Positions 25,780 to 34,112 of a DNA stretch of 64,000 nt are shown piece after piece. The notes under the pieces were generated by a model. That model had not been told where the DNA came from, ran no database searches, and was given only the letters and a program-made list of their open reading frames with translations. Origin of the DNA: Candidatus Dormiibacterota bacterium (GTDB lineage: Bacteria; Vulcanimicrobiota; Vulcanimicrobiia; Vulcanimicrobiales; Vulcanimicrobiaceae); NCBI GenBank assembly GCA_035532035.1, contig DATKRS010000033.1, forward strand, positions 1 to 64,000. The letters are read 5' to 3'. The position numbers and the translations under genes were made by a program. Within the stretch, counting starts at the first letter, position 1. Each line of letters starts with the position of its first letter.

Positions 25780-26831
25780 CACGCCGCCAAATCCGTCACG
25801 TACCACGCAGCGAGCTCCTCTACCCAGTGATCGAGAGAGATTGCGGCGGCGGTCGCGGGAAGAAGGGGAACCGGGCCAAGTGCGAGCGCGCAATCGAGGG
25901 CGTGCGCGAGCGCGGCTGCATCGCCGGAGTCGACCGCGAGCGTCGCCGGGTCGCTGCCCAGAGCGCGGAGCACGCCGGGAAGAGCGCTCGCCACTGCCGG
26001 CAGCCCGCACGCGCGTGCCTCGAGCAGCGAATAGGCTATGCCTTCCCCGCGGCTCGGGAGCGCGAGTGCGTCTGCGGCCCAAAGAGCGTCGCGGACGTCA
26101 GACAGCGTACCGGTTGAGATAATGCGTTCGTCGCCGAGCGCCTGCAGTGACGCAGGCGACGCAGCGATCGCGAGGATTTGCGGTTTCTCATGCGTCAGCC
26201 GCAGCGCGCTTGCGAGCAGGTCCGCGCCCTTGACGACCGCGTCGCGACCGAAGAATGCTATGGCGCGGTCGTGCGGCGCCAAGTGGAAGAGACGCCGAGC
26301 AGCGGCTCGCTCCACCAGCGTGGGCGAGCGAAAGTGTTCGAGATCCACGCCGTTTGGGAGCTCGACGATCGCATCGGGGCGCACTCGGTGCTGCCGCAGG
26401 TATTCGACGATGTCCGGGGCGACGCAGAAGAAGCGCTCGACGAGACGCTTGGCGCTCGCGTACTTCAGACGCCGGGCGAGGCTGCGCGCGCCGCGGCTCG
26501 GCGTGACGGCGGAATGCAGATGCCACGCAGTCCGCGCGTGCGCGGCGGTCGCCCCGAGCGTCGCCGGCAGCATCCAGTCGACGAAATGCGCGTGCACGAC
26601 GTCGGGCCCGCTACGGGCTACCGCAGCTGCCACGTCGAGTGCCGTACTCGCGTGAATGACGTCGACGCCGGACGCTCGCAACGCATGCGTCCAAGCGTAC
26701 GACTCGCTCGCGCGCGGGCAGAGCAGCGCGGTACGAAACTCGCTGCGTTTCGCCAAGCTCTGCAGCGCGCTGACGAACCCGCCACCGGCAGGGTTTGAGA
26801 ACGCGGCGACGTGGAGAACGAGCGGTTTCAC
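25779..26831 (-). CDS. Glycosyltransferase family 4
   Basis: 350 residues. The N-terminal domain begins LVLHVAAFSNPAGGGFVSAL, contains DVVHAHFVDWMLP and WHLHSA. The donor domain has AIAFFGRDAVVKGADLLA, ALALPSRGEGIAYSLLEARACGLPAVAS. Likely a cytoplasmic polysaccharide glycosyltransferase. It is coupled to the downstream GT gene (TGATG) and faces a divergent plus-strand gene only 44 bases away, so both promoters must share a very short interval or lie inside coding sequence. Confidence 0.87.
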   Translation of the reverse strand: MKPLVLHVAAFSNPAGGGFVSALQSLAKRSEFRTALLCPRASESYAWTHALRASGVDVIHASTALDVAAAVARSGPDVVHAHFVDWMLPATLGATAAHARTAWHLHSAVTPSRGARSLARRLKYASAKRLVERFFCVAPDIVEYLRQHRVRPDAIVELPNGVDLEHFRSPTLVERAAARRLFHLAPHDRAIAFFGRDAVVKGADLLASALRLTHEKPQILAIAASPASLQALGDERIISTGTLSDVRDALWAADALALPSRGEGIAYSLLEARACGLPAVASALPGVLRALGSDPATLAVDSGDAAALAHALDCALALGPVPLLPATAAAISLDHWVEELAAWYVTDLAA

Positions 26832-26875
26832 GACGCATCCCGGGGATTGCGCGTGCCGAGCGCGAAGGCGCGTGT

Positions 26876-27775
26876 GTGGATTCCCTCGCCATCGTATTGC
26901 CGGCGCATGAATCGCGTTTTGACGGCGTGCGTCGCGATGCGATTCTTACTGCCCACGCGACGCAGCTCGCTCGCGCGTGCTCCTCGTCGTCCACGCGCGT
27001 GAAGGTTTTTGCTGCAAACTCCATGCCGCTGCACGAGCTGCTCGAACGGATCGCGGCACACCGTCCTGCACGTATTCTCATAGAGCATGCGCCGCTTGCG
27101 TACGAGCGCTCGGCGGTCCCTGTGGCCGTTGCGTCCTGGGGAAAAGCGCACGTCGTGCCCGTTCTGCTCCTCGCGCATCGCGAGTACGGCCACGCATGCG
27201 ATCCGCCCGGCACCGCGGTGGCCAAAGCGCTGCTCGCCGCGGCCCCGCTCTTCGCGTCGGCAACGCGCGTACTGTGTCACGAAAGCGTTTGGGCGCGCGT
27301 CGTGGGCGGTGCAATGCCGAGCGTCGTCGAACGGCTGGAGCTTCTCGACGATTGGATCGTCGTGGAGCCGAAGGCCGTGGTTCCGGTCGACGCGGCGGCT
27401 CCCGTCCTCGTCTTGGCGGACGCGGTTCCTCCGACTGCACTCGAGCGGGTGCTGCACGCGCTCAGACGCGACCGCGTTGCATTTCGCTGCTTGACGGTGC
27501 AGACCGTAGAGGAGCTGCCGCCCGCGTTGTGCGCGGCCTCCGCGGTCCTCGTCCCCGCGTCGCGTCGAGAAGGCGAAGAGATGCTCTGGGCGCGCACGGC
27601 CGCCGCATTCGGCCGCAGCGTGTTGCGGATTGCGCGTGACGGCTCTCACGAGCGCGTCAATCGCGCCGAGCACTCGAACTGGACGGCGATCGCTCATTGC
27701 ATCCTCTCCGACGAGGCTGACGCTTCAGCGACTTCCTTTGAAGAACACGTCGAGAAGCCGTCGGTCGGCATCTGA
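26876..27775 (+). CDS. Hypothetical protein, possibly glycosyltransferase-like (299 aa)
   Basis: Not recognised. Alternating strands and helices and phrases such as ILIEHAPLAYERSAVP, HVVPVLLLAHREYGH and AVLVPASRREGEEMLWART suggest a GT-B-like alpha/beta protein, but no family signature is complete. The GTG at 26876 with GAAGG upstream (26863-26867) is the likely start; the open frame reaches to 26795, which would overlap the divergent GT gene. The 3' 51 bases overlap the convergent GGDEF gene. Codon-position composition resembles the neighbours, so I take it as real. Confidence 0.55.
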   Translation: MDSLAIVLPAHESRFDGVRRDAILTAHATQLARACSSSSTRVKVFAANSMPLHELLERIAAHRPARILIEHAPLAYERSAVPVAVASWGKAHVVPVLLLAHREYGHACDPPGTAVAKALLAAAPLFASATRVLCHESVWARVVGGAMPSVVERLELLDDWIVVEPKAVVPVDAAAPVLVLADAVPPTALERVLHALRRDRVAFRCLTVQTVEELPPALCAASAVLVPASRREGEEMLWARTAAAFGRSVLRIARDGSHERVNRAEHSNWTAIAHCILSDEADASATSFEEHVEKPSVGI

Positions 27776-29509
27776 GAGGCGCGAGAGCCGCGAGACGATG
27801 TCGATGAGATCCTCACTCGGCTGCGAGGGCGACGGCTGCGGCTGAGCCTCCGGCTGCGGCTGAGCCTCCGGCTGCGGCCGAGCCTCCGGCTGGGCTGGCT
27901 CGGGTTGGGGAACCGGCGGTTCAGAGGGCGGCTCCGCCACGATCGGCGCGGGAGCCGGCTGCGCGGCCTGCGGAGGCGTGGGGGGCGGCATATACGTTGG
28001 AATCTCCGCTTCGCCCGGAACGATGAGCGGTCGCGTGGCCGTCGGCGGCGCCTGAGGAGCTGCGAAGATCGGCGTCGGAGGCGGCGTCGGAGGCGGAGGC
28101 GGCGCGGGAGCCGGAGCCGCCTTCTGAAGTCCACTGACGAGCGCCGGCAGCACCCTTTCGAGGATCTGCGTCACGACGGACGTCTCGACGGCGACCGGCG
28201 GCGGTGCGGCTTGCGGCTGCGTCGCAGCGGGCGCGCGCTGCGGCAGAGATGGGGGTGCCGTTTGTTCCGGCGGTGACGGCGGGGGAGGCGCAACAGGGGT
28301 CGCTGGAGGCGCAGCAGCGGCCGCCGGAGGAGAAGGTTGCGCGACGTTTTCGTCGGTCGCACGTTGGCCGCGGCGCGGATTCCCGCGCTTGCGGTGATAC
28401 ATCGCTCCGTCGGCCTGCCGCCACGCCTCGAAGAGGTCTCCGGCCTCCGAGCGCACGGAAAAACCAACCGTCGCAGACGCGTTCGCGCGCAGCAGAGTCG
28501 ACTCGATGTGCTCGCGAATGCGCGCTGCGGCATTCGCGTCGCATTTCACCGCGAGAATGGAAAACTCATCACCGCCGACGCGTGCGACGACGTCGGTTCG
28601 CCGGACGCATCGTTCGAGTGCCGTTGCGGCGTTTTTGATCAGCTCGTCACCCTTTTCGTGTCCGAAGCGGTCGTTGACCGCTTTGAGGCCATCCAGGTCG
28701 ATGACGAATACGACGGCATCGTATCCGTGACGGTTGCAGCGCTGGTCCTCGGTTGCGAGTAGCTGGTCCCAGGCACGGCGGTTGTGCAGCCCAGTGAGCG
28801 GATCGACAAGCGCGTCGGCCTGAGCGCGCTCGGTGCGGCGCGTTGCTTCCTCGAGCGTGAGCTCGGTGCGAACTACCGCGCCCAGCATCGATACTGCATA
28901 GTCGAGGAGCCCACGCGCGTTCGCGACGCGTTCGACCGCGTTGCGCTCGCCGAAGGCGCAGAGAACGCCGAAGAGATTACCGTCGATGTCGACGAGCGGA
29001 ACGCCGAAGGGCGCCACGGTTGCGGGGTCGATGCCCCCTTGCCGACGGTCGATGCCGCCATTGGCGCTCATCGGCGGAGCCGCTCCGAGAAGATTCACGG
29101 TCGGAAGGTCGGAGAGCCGTCCGACCGAGAGCTCGTGCACCGGCAGATAGCGCTGGTACTCACCGATGCCGGTGACCACGCTCAGCGTGCCGCTCGCATT
29201 CTTGAAGAGCACCCACGACGGAAGATGCAACGCGCCTGCGAGAAACTGCATCGTGCTCTGCGCAGCCTGCGTGTAATTGGACGGCAGCATCGCAGGCTGT
29301 ACCGGCTGAGCCTGCACGGGCTGCTGCTGTACGGGTTGCGCAAACTCCGGCTGCACCGCCGGCGCAATGGATTGCTCTGGCGGCTGCGGAGGAGTCGGTG
29401 CGGTGACGGGCGGGGGTGCGGAAGCGGGCGCCGCTGCCGGCACGAAGACCGGGGTCGCGGCCGGTTCGGCAGCGTCGGTGCGCTGCGTCTGGAACTTCCA
29501 AAACATCAT
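27725..29509 (-). CDS. GAF-GGDEF diguanylate cyclase with proline-rich flanks
   Basis: 594 residues. The N-terminus (10-75) is Pro/Gln/Ala-rich and disordered; about 80-215 looks like a GAF-type sensor (FGVPLVDIDGNLFGVLCAFG). The GGDEF domain spans about 230-375 with DPLTGLHNRRAWD, the active-site loop VGGDEFSIL (312-316) and an intact RxxD inhibitory site RRTD (303-306) exactly five residues before it. It therefore should make cyclic-di-GMP with product inhibition. The remaining about 215 residues are a Pro/Ala tail with an 18-bp-unit repeat and short helical patches. Located in the exopolysaccharide locus, where c-di-GMP control would be expected. Confidence 0.88.
   Translation of the reverse strand: MMFWKFQTQRTDAAEPAATPVFVPAAAPASAPPPVTAPTPPQPPEQSIAPAVQPEFAQPVQQQPVQAQPVQPAMLPSNYTQAAQSTMQFLAGALHLPSWVLFKNASGTLSVVTGIGEYQRYLPVHELSVGRLSDLPTVNLLGAAPPMSANGGIDRRQGGIDPATVAPFGVPLVDIDGNLFGVLCAFGERNAVERVANARGLLDYAVSMLGAVVRTELTLEEATRRTERAQADALVDPLTGLHNRRAWDQLLATEDQRCNRHGYDAVVFVIDLDGLKAVNDRFGHEKGDELIKNAATALERCVRRTDVVARVGGDEFSILAVKCDANAAARIREHIESTLLRANASATVGFSVRSEAGDLFEAWRQADGAMYHRKRGNPRRGQRATDENVAQPSPPAAAAAPPATPVAPPPPSPPEQTAPPSLPQRAPAATQPQAAPPPVAVETSVVTQILERVLPALVSGLQKAAPAPAPPPPPTPPPTPIFAAPQAPPTATRPLIVPGEAEIPTYMPPPTPPQAAQPAPAPIVAEPPSEPPVPQPEPAQPEARPQPEAQPQPEAQPQPSPSQPSEDLIDIVSRLSRLSDADRRLLDVFFKGSR
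27834..27887 (-). repeat. 18-bp minisatellite, three units, inside the GGDEF gene tail
   Basis: Three head-to-tail copies of an 18-base unit (27834-27851, 27852-27869, 27870-27887; the third has one T-to-C change) followed by a degenerate fourth. Each unit encodes six residues of the Q-P-E-A-Q-P type, so gain or loss of units keeps the reading frame. No spacers, so it is not a CRISPR. Confidence 0.8.
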
Positions 29510-29572
29510 CTGGCGTGTCGTCCCGGGGTGAAGAAGTGCGAATGCTCTCGCGCGCGAGCGCGCGCGGCATCG

Positions 29573-29923
29573 TCAGACGTTGACGGTGAAGCGGGCGAGA
29601 GCGCCCAAGAGCGTTTCATGCGAAGCCGACTTCTCCAAGTAGAGAAGTCTCCTCGGCGCTTGCGTCTGCAACTCGCCGGGCGGCGTTCGCGAGTAGAAGC
29701 ACAGATCGAGCGCCGGCATCGAGTCCACCACGAACTGAAGGTCGCGCATCGTTGCGTCGTCCGCAATGTCGCAGTCGAAGAAGAGCATCTGCGGACGCGT
29801 GCGCATGACGTCGAGCGGAACCAGCGCGTCCTGCACGCGCACGATCGAGCAGCCCGACTCCTGCAAGAGCTGCAGGAGGCTCGGCACGAAGATCTGCTGC
29901 GGCTCGACGACGTAGGTGCGCAC
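29573..29923 (-). CDS. Stand-alone receiver-like protein (degenerate response regulator)
   Basis: 116 residues, GTG start. It has a CheY-like alternation, starting TYVVEPQQIFVPSLLQLLQ, with a candidate phosphoacceptor in LFFDCDI and a lysine-containing LYLEKSASHETLL in the position of the conserved beta5 lysine. The N-terminal acidic pair of true receivers is replaced by VEPQ, so phosphorylation is doubtful. It lies between the GGDEF gene and a LuxR-type response regulator on the same strand and may act with one of them. Confidence 0.6.
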   Translation of the reverse strand: MRTYVVEPQQIFVPSLLQLLQESGCSIVRVQDALVPLDVMRTRPQMLFFDCDIADDATMRDLQFVVDSMPALDLCFYSRTPPGELQTQAPRRLLYLEKSASHETLLGALARFTVNV

Positions 29924-30037
29924 CGAGCCTTAGACTCCGGGAAGATGGGCGATCATGTTCCTTATGAGCGTACGGTGCGCCAGGCCACGGCCACAGTGGC
30001 TTAGGGCCCTGCGCGAGGGTCCTGAAGGTCATCTCCA

Positions 30038-30685
30038 TCAGACGAGTCCCATGCGAATAGCATACACGACGGCCTGAGCCCTGGCGGAGATGTTCAGCTT
30101 TGACAGGATCCTGCTGACGTGGTTCTTGACGGTCTTCTCAGAGAGGCAGAGGCGAACCCCGATCTCTTTGTTGGAGAGACCCTGAGCGATTAAGCGAACG
30201 ACCTCGCCTTCGCGCTCGGAGAGCTCGTCGCTGGACATGCGCCCGTCCGAGAGGAGGCGCTTGCGCAGGAGGGAGCCGGCAATGCGGGGGTCGACGTAGC
30301 TCTCGCCGCCTGCCACGGTCTTGACGGCGCGAATGAGCTCGCTGGGCGAAACGTCCTTTGCTAAGTACGCGTCGGCCCCCGCGGCGACGCAGCGCTGCAT
30401 GATTTCCGGCCGCAGCTGCGTCGAGAGTACGCAGACGCGCGCCTTCCCGAAGGCTTGACGGCAGCGGGCGATCTCGTCCGCATAATCGATGGAGGGGCCG
30501 TTGAGGTCGAGAACGACGAGATCCGCCGAGACGCGAGGCGGAGCCGCGGGATCGACGCGCGGCAGGTCGCCGAGCACTTCGAACGTCGGCTCCGCGGCCA
30601 AGAGCTGGCAGAGCGCCTTACCGAAAAGCGCCTGCTCCTCGATGATGAAGATCCGAGTCTTGTTGGAGGTCGAGGTCAATGGCAT
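30038..30685 (-). CDS. NarL/FixJ-type response regulator (receiver + LuxR HTH)
   Basis: 215 residues. The receiver domain (about 10-125) has IFIIEEQALFGKAL, a phosphoacceptor region LVVLDLNGPS and a lysine in AYLAKDVSP. The C-terminal LuxR HTH (about 150-215) reads LSEREGEVVRLIAQGLSNKEI and LSEKTVKNHVSRILSKL, a complete DNA-binding signature. The start at 30685 has GGAGAG eight bases upstream; the open frame extends 14 codons further without support. No histidine kinase gene is adjacent. A small inverted repeat (30699-30712, AGGCC-four bases-GGCCT) sits in its leader. Confidence 0.9.
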   Translation of the reverse strand: MPLTSTSNKTRIFIIEEQALFGKALCQLLAAEPTFEVLGDLPRVDPAAPPRVSADLVVLDLNGPSIDYADEIARCRQAFGKARVCVLSTQLRPEIMQRCVAAGADAYLAKDVSPSELIRAVKTVAGGESYVDPRIAGSLLRKRLLSDGRMSSDELSEREGEVVRLIAQGLSNKEIGVRLCLSEKTVKNHVSRILSKLNISARAQAVVYAIRMGLV

Positions 30686-30939
30686 TCGATTTCTCTCCAG
30701 GCCTTCCGGCCTAACTCCCAAAGGCAAGTTGCACTAGGATTGAGCGAGCCGATTGGGTACGGTTGCCCTCTGTTGCGTTTATAGCAAGCGCGCGACCGCA
30801 CTTATACTCCCACGCCTGAGGGAAAACGCGCACGGTCTACGTTTTCAACGGGACCATCGGGCCCTCGACAAGAGCAATCTTTACGAACTCTTTCCCGGCC
30901 GGCGTTAGGCCGACCAGGACCGCAGCACGGGCATTCGCT

Positions 30940-31977
30940 ATGATGATGATCGATGGGTGCGCCAGCATGAGTCGCAGCAACGCCGCACGCGAGATGATCG
31001 CATCGCTGCGATCGGTCGCGATTCACTTTCCGCAGGGTCGTCGGCTGCAGGCGGTGATCGACGCCTACGCGACGCTGGTTCCCGCCGACGCATGGGCGTT
31101 CTCGTATCGCCGTCACGAGTCGGTGATCGGAGAGTATCTCTCGGGAGATCCGCGCGTCGTACCGGAGCGACTGGGCATGGTACGAGCGGAGATCGCTGCA
31201 CGGCGGAGCATCAACCCGCCATCTGCAATCGGCATGCCCTCGACGCGGACCGAGCCATATCGCCACGGGTTGACGGTCCATCTCGAAGACAAGCGCGGGG
31301 GCCTGGGTGCACTGTTGCTGCTGCGCGATGCGCACAGCGGCGAGTTTCTCCTGGACGACTGCTCGGTGCTCACGGAGGCGCGTGCCGAGGTCTTGCACGC
31401 GCTCGACACCCACGCGCAGTTCGAAGGCGAGCTCACCGATCTGGAACGCGCGCGCTCGCGCAGCGCGCCGGCGCTCATCTTGCTCAACGAGAATCTCGCG
31501 GTCGAGTACGCAAGCAGGCCGCGACGCTTGCGGCGCGTCGATCGCTGGAGTCTGCCCGGTGGACGCCTCCCGCCGGCGATCGAGCGTACCGTGCGAGAGA
31601 TCACGAGCGCTTGGCGCGATCCGACCCAACGCGTGGAGCAGGCGTTCATGCCCTCCGCCGAAACCATCGTTCGCGTCGTGCCGCTCGAGCACGGGCGCCG
31701 CTACGGCGTGGCGCTGGTGCTGGAGCCGTACGAGAGCCGTTCGCTGCTGGCGGACGCCGTTCGGCGTTTCCGCTTGACGAATCGAGAGCTCGAGGTGATC
31801 GCGCTGCTCTTCTCCGGGCTGGGTACGCCGGCGATGGCAAAGCGGCTCTCGATCAGCGACACGACGGTCAACGATCACGTCAAACGCCTTCTCTCGAAGA
31901 CGAACTGCGCAAATCGCACGGAGATGGCTGCGACGCTCCTCGGCTGGCGGGGCGCAACCCGTCTCGAGGACGGTTAG
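30940..31977 (+). CDS. LuxR-family transcriptional regulator with novel N-terminal sensor region
   Basis: 345 residues from ATG 30940; an in-frame ATG at 30967 is an alternative, and a -10-like TATGAT overlaps the first start codon. The C-terminal about 65 residues are a LuxR HTH (LTNRELEVIALLFSGLG, ISDTTVNDHVKRLLSKT). The N-terminal 260 residues have GAF/PAS-like character (FSYRRHESVIGEYL, GGLGALLLLRDAHSGEF) but no family I can name. Stop overlaps the end of the convergent Wzc gene by four bases. Its position beside wzc/wza suggests control of polysaccharide export, as inference. Confidence 0.8.
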   Translation: MMMIDGCASMSRSNAAREMIASLRSVAIHFPQGRRLQAVIDAYATLVPADAWAFSYRRHESVIGEYLSGDPRVVPERLGMVRAEIAARRSINPPSAIGMPSTRTEPYRHGLTVHLEDKRGGLGALLLLRDAHSGEFLLDDCSVLTEARAEVLHALDTHAQFEGELTDLERARSRSAPALILLNENLAVEYASRPRRLRRVDRWSLPGGRLPPAIERTVREITSAWRDPTQRVEQAFMPSAETIVRVVPLEHGRRYGVALVLEPYESRSLLADAVRRFRLTNRELEVIALLFSGLGTPAMAKRLSISDTTVNDHVKRLLSKTNCANRTEMAATLLGWRGATRLEDG

Positions 31978-34103
31978 CGCAGCTTTCCGGAACGCGCATA
32001 GTAGGCGAGACGCTCGTTCGTCGTCTTCGCGCGGTTTAGCACATATCCGACGAGGCTGCCGATGCCTGCGCGCGCGAGACGATCGAGCGCGCGAGTGAGT
32101 TGCTTTACGCGCGTGCGGCCCGCCGAGATCACGACCAGCGACGCGTCGACGCTACGGGCGACCTCGAGCGCATCATGAACGGGTCCAAGGGCGGATGTGT
32201 CGACGATGATGCTCGCGTAGTGCTGGCCTGCGCTCGCGAGAAGCCGGCGGAGGCGTCCGGACTCGAGTGCGACGACGGGATCGCGTACGGCGGAGCCGCC
32301 GGCGAGGACGTCGATCTGCTGATGTGCGGTTCGCTGCGTCGCCTGTTCGATCGGCAGCCCGCGTTCGAGCACGTCTCCAAGGCCGGGCATCTCCGCGACG
32401 CGCAGAAGACGGTGCACCGAAGGCCTGCGCAAGTCCGCGTCCACGACGAGTACGGGACCGTGGCGTTCAGCGAGAGCGAGCGCGAGGTTCACGGCGACCG
32501 TTGATTTGCCATCGCCTTGCGACGGGCTGAGCACGGCGATCGTGCGCGGTGCCGACGTACCGCTGAAACGCATGGCGTCGAGGACCTCGTCGTATGCGGC
32601 CTCCATGCGCAGGCGTCTGCGCGACTCGTCGCCGTTCGCAACCGAGCCGCTCACGTCGTCAACGCGCCCGAGTGCCGGCAGGTCGGAGAGTTGCTCGACG
32701 TCGCGCTCGTCACCGACGCGGCTGTCGAAGAGATCGAGGACGAGCACGACCCCGAACGCGACGCCCAGCGCGAGCAGCGCCACGGCGATGAGGCCCATCT
32801 TCAGACTCGGCGTCGGGATCGCGTTCTGCGCTGCGGCCGGCTGCGTGACCGTGAGATCGCTGAGCGCGGTCGATTTCGCAACCGTCAACTCGTCATACTT
32901 TTGGAGCATTGCGTAGTACGCATCTTGTGCGAGCTTTGCGCGACGCTGCAGCACGGAGAGCGTGGCGGTCGTACCGGGGAGCTCCTGGATCGACGGGAGC
33001 ATGGCGTGCCGCTGCGCGTCCATCGCCGCGACGGCTGCGGCGTCGGCCTGGACTTGCGCCTCGAGCTGCGCGGCTTGCTGCCGCAGCTGCACGGCGACCG
33101 CGTTCGACTCCGCCGTGTTCGATTGTGCGATCGTGGCCGGAATCGCCGCGATGCGCGCCTCGAGGTCCGCGATCTTCCTGCGGAGCTGCACCATGACGGG
33201 GTGCTTGTTGGTGAAGCGTTGGGCGTTATCAGCGAGCTGCACTTGTGCGTCGCTTAGCTGCTGGCGCAGTTGGAGGATGACCGGGTTGGGAGCCGTTACG
33301 GCCTGGCCGGGAATCATGCTCGGCGTCTGACCGATCTCACCTTGAATTGCTGCGAGCTGCGCTTGCGCTTGCCGCCGGTCTACCTGCGTCTGCGCGATCT
33401 TTTGATCGAGCGCGTCGAGGGTGGTGGCCGCTTGCGTCGCCTGCGTCGTCGCGTCGGTGAGGCGGTGCGCCGCCATGAAGCTCGCGGCGGCGAAGTTCGT
33501 TTGGCGCACCTGCGCCTCGGCGAGCGGAAGCTGCGAAGCGATGAACGCGATACCGGCATCGGCCTGCTGCGCGACGAGATCGCGCTCGCGCTGAACGAAT
33601 GCCGACGCCATGTCGTTGGCAATCGTGGCCGCGGTCTGCGGATCGCCCCACGATGCCCGCAGACTGAGCATGGGCGTGTCGTTGATCGGGGCAACCCGAA
33701 TGCGGCCGAGCAGCGCCTCCGCGCCGATCGGAAGGTGAAGATCGTCCACGACGCGCTGCGCGACCGGCGTCTCTTGAATGAGCTCCGCGTACGTTTGGGT
33801 CGACTGCAAGCCCGTCGCGATGACCAAGGCGTTGAGGATCGGCAAGTCGGTCTGCTGCTGCGACCCGGCATTGCCGGTAATGTCGGTTGCGTCGCGGTTC
33901 GGGTTGCCGGCGATGAGGCGGACCTCCGCCGTGTAGCTGCGCGGCAGGATCAAGATCGCGAGCGTGCCGAGCACCGCAAGGACCACCGCGATCGTCACGA
34001 AGAGCTTGCCGTACCTGCGGAAAGGCCGCGCGAAACGGCCGACGTGGATATCACCCGAGGTCAGGTCGGCGGGGGGGCGTTCGGCAAGCGTTAGCGTACT
34101 CAT
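31974..34103 (-). CDS. Wzc-type polysaccharide co-polymerase / bacterial tyrosine kinase
   Basis: 709 residues. A Wzz domain with a first membrane helix (about 33-53) is followed by a long coiled-coil periplasmic region (about 150-430) and a second helix (about 437-460). The cytoplasmic kinase has Walker A PSQGDGKSTVAVNLALA and Walker A' LVVDADLRRPSVH; the B motif reads IIVDTSALGP rather than the usual DTPP. Only two tyrosines (LAYYARSG) remain in the C-terminal tail, fewer than in typical BY-kinases. It sets polymer chain length and couples polymerisation to export through the Wza channel encoded directly upstream. Confidence 0.9.
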   Translation of the reverse strand: MSTLTLAERPPADLTSGDIHVGRFARPFRRYGKLFVTIAVVLAVLGTLAILILPRSYTAEVRLIAGNPNRDATDITGNAGSQQQTDLPILNALVIATGLQSTQTYAELIQETPVAQRVVDDLHLPIGAEALLGRIRVAPINDTPMLSLRASWGDPQTAATIANDMASAFVQRERDLVAQQADAGIAFIASQLPLAEAQVRQTNFAAASFMAAHRLTDATTQATQAATTLDALDQKIAQTQVDRRQAQAQLAAIQGEIGQTPSMIPGQAVTAPNPVILQLRQQLSDAQVQLADNAQRFTNKHPVMVQLRRKIADLEARIAAIPATIAQSNTAESNAVAVQLRQQAAQLEAQVQADAAAVAAMDAQRHAMLPSIQELPGTTATLSVLQRRAKLAQDAYYAMLQKYDELTVAKSTALSDLTVTQPAAAQNAIPTPSLKMGLIAVALLALGVAFGVVLVLDLFDSRVGDERDVEQLSDLPALGRVDDVSGSVANGDESRRRLRMEAAYDEVLDAMRFSGTSAPRTIAVLSPSQGDGKSTVAVNLALALAERHGPVLVVDADLRRPSVHRLLRVAEMPGLGDVLERGLPIEQATQRTAHQQIDVLAGGSAVRDPVVALESGRLRRLLASAGQHYASIIVDTSALGPVHDALEVARSVDASLVVISAGRTRVKQLTRALDRLARAGIGSLVGYVLNRAKTTNERLAYYARSGKLR

Positions 34104-34112
34104 GGTTGCTTT

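Noticed and set aside
24997-27697. Several long antisense open frames opposite the glycosyltransferase genes
   Set aside because: High GC makes long shadow frames; their products are Arg/Ala-rich and lack any motif, while the sense frames show clear GT4 signatures.
27834-27887. Short direct repeats considered as a CRISPR
   Set aside because: Units are contiguous without spacers and encode an in-frame Pro/Gln repeat.
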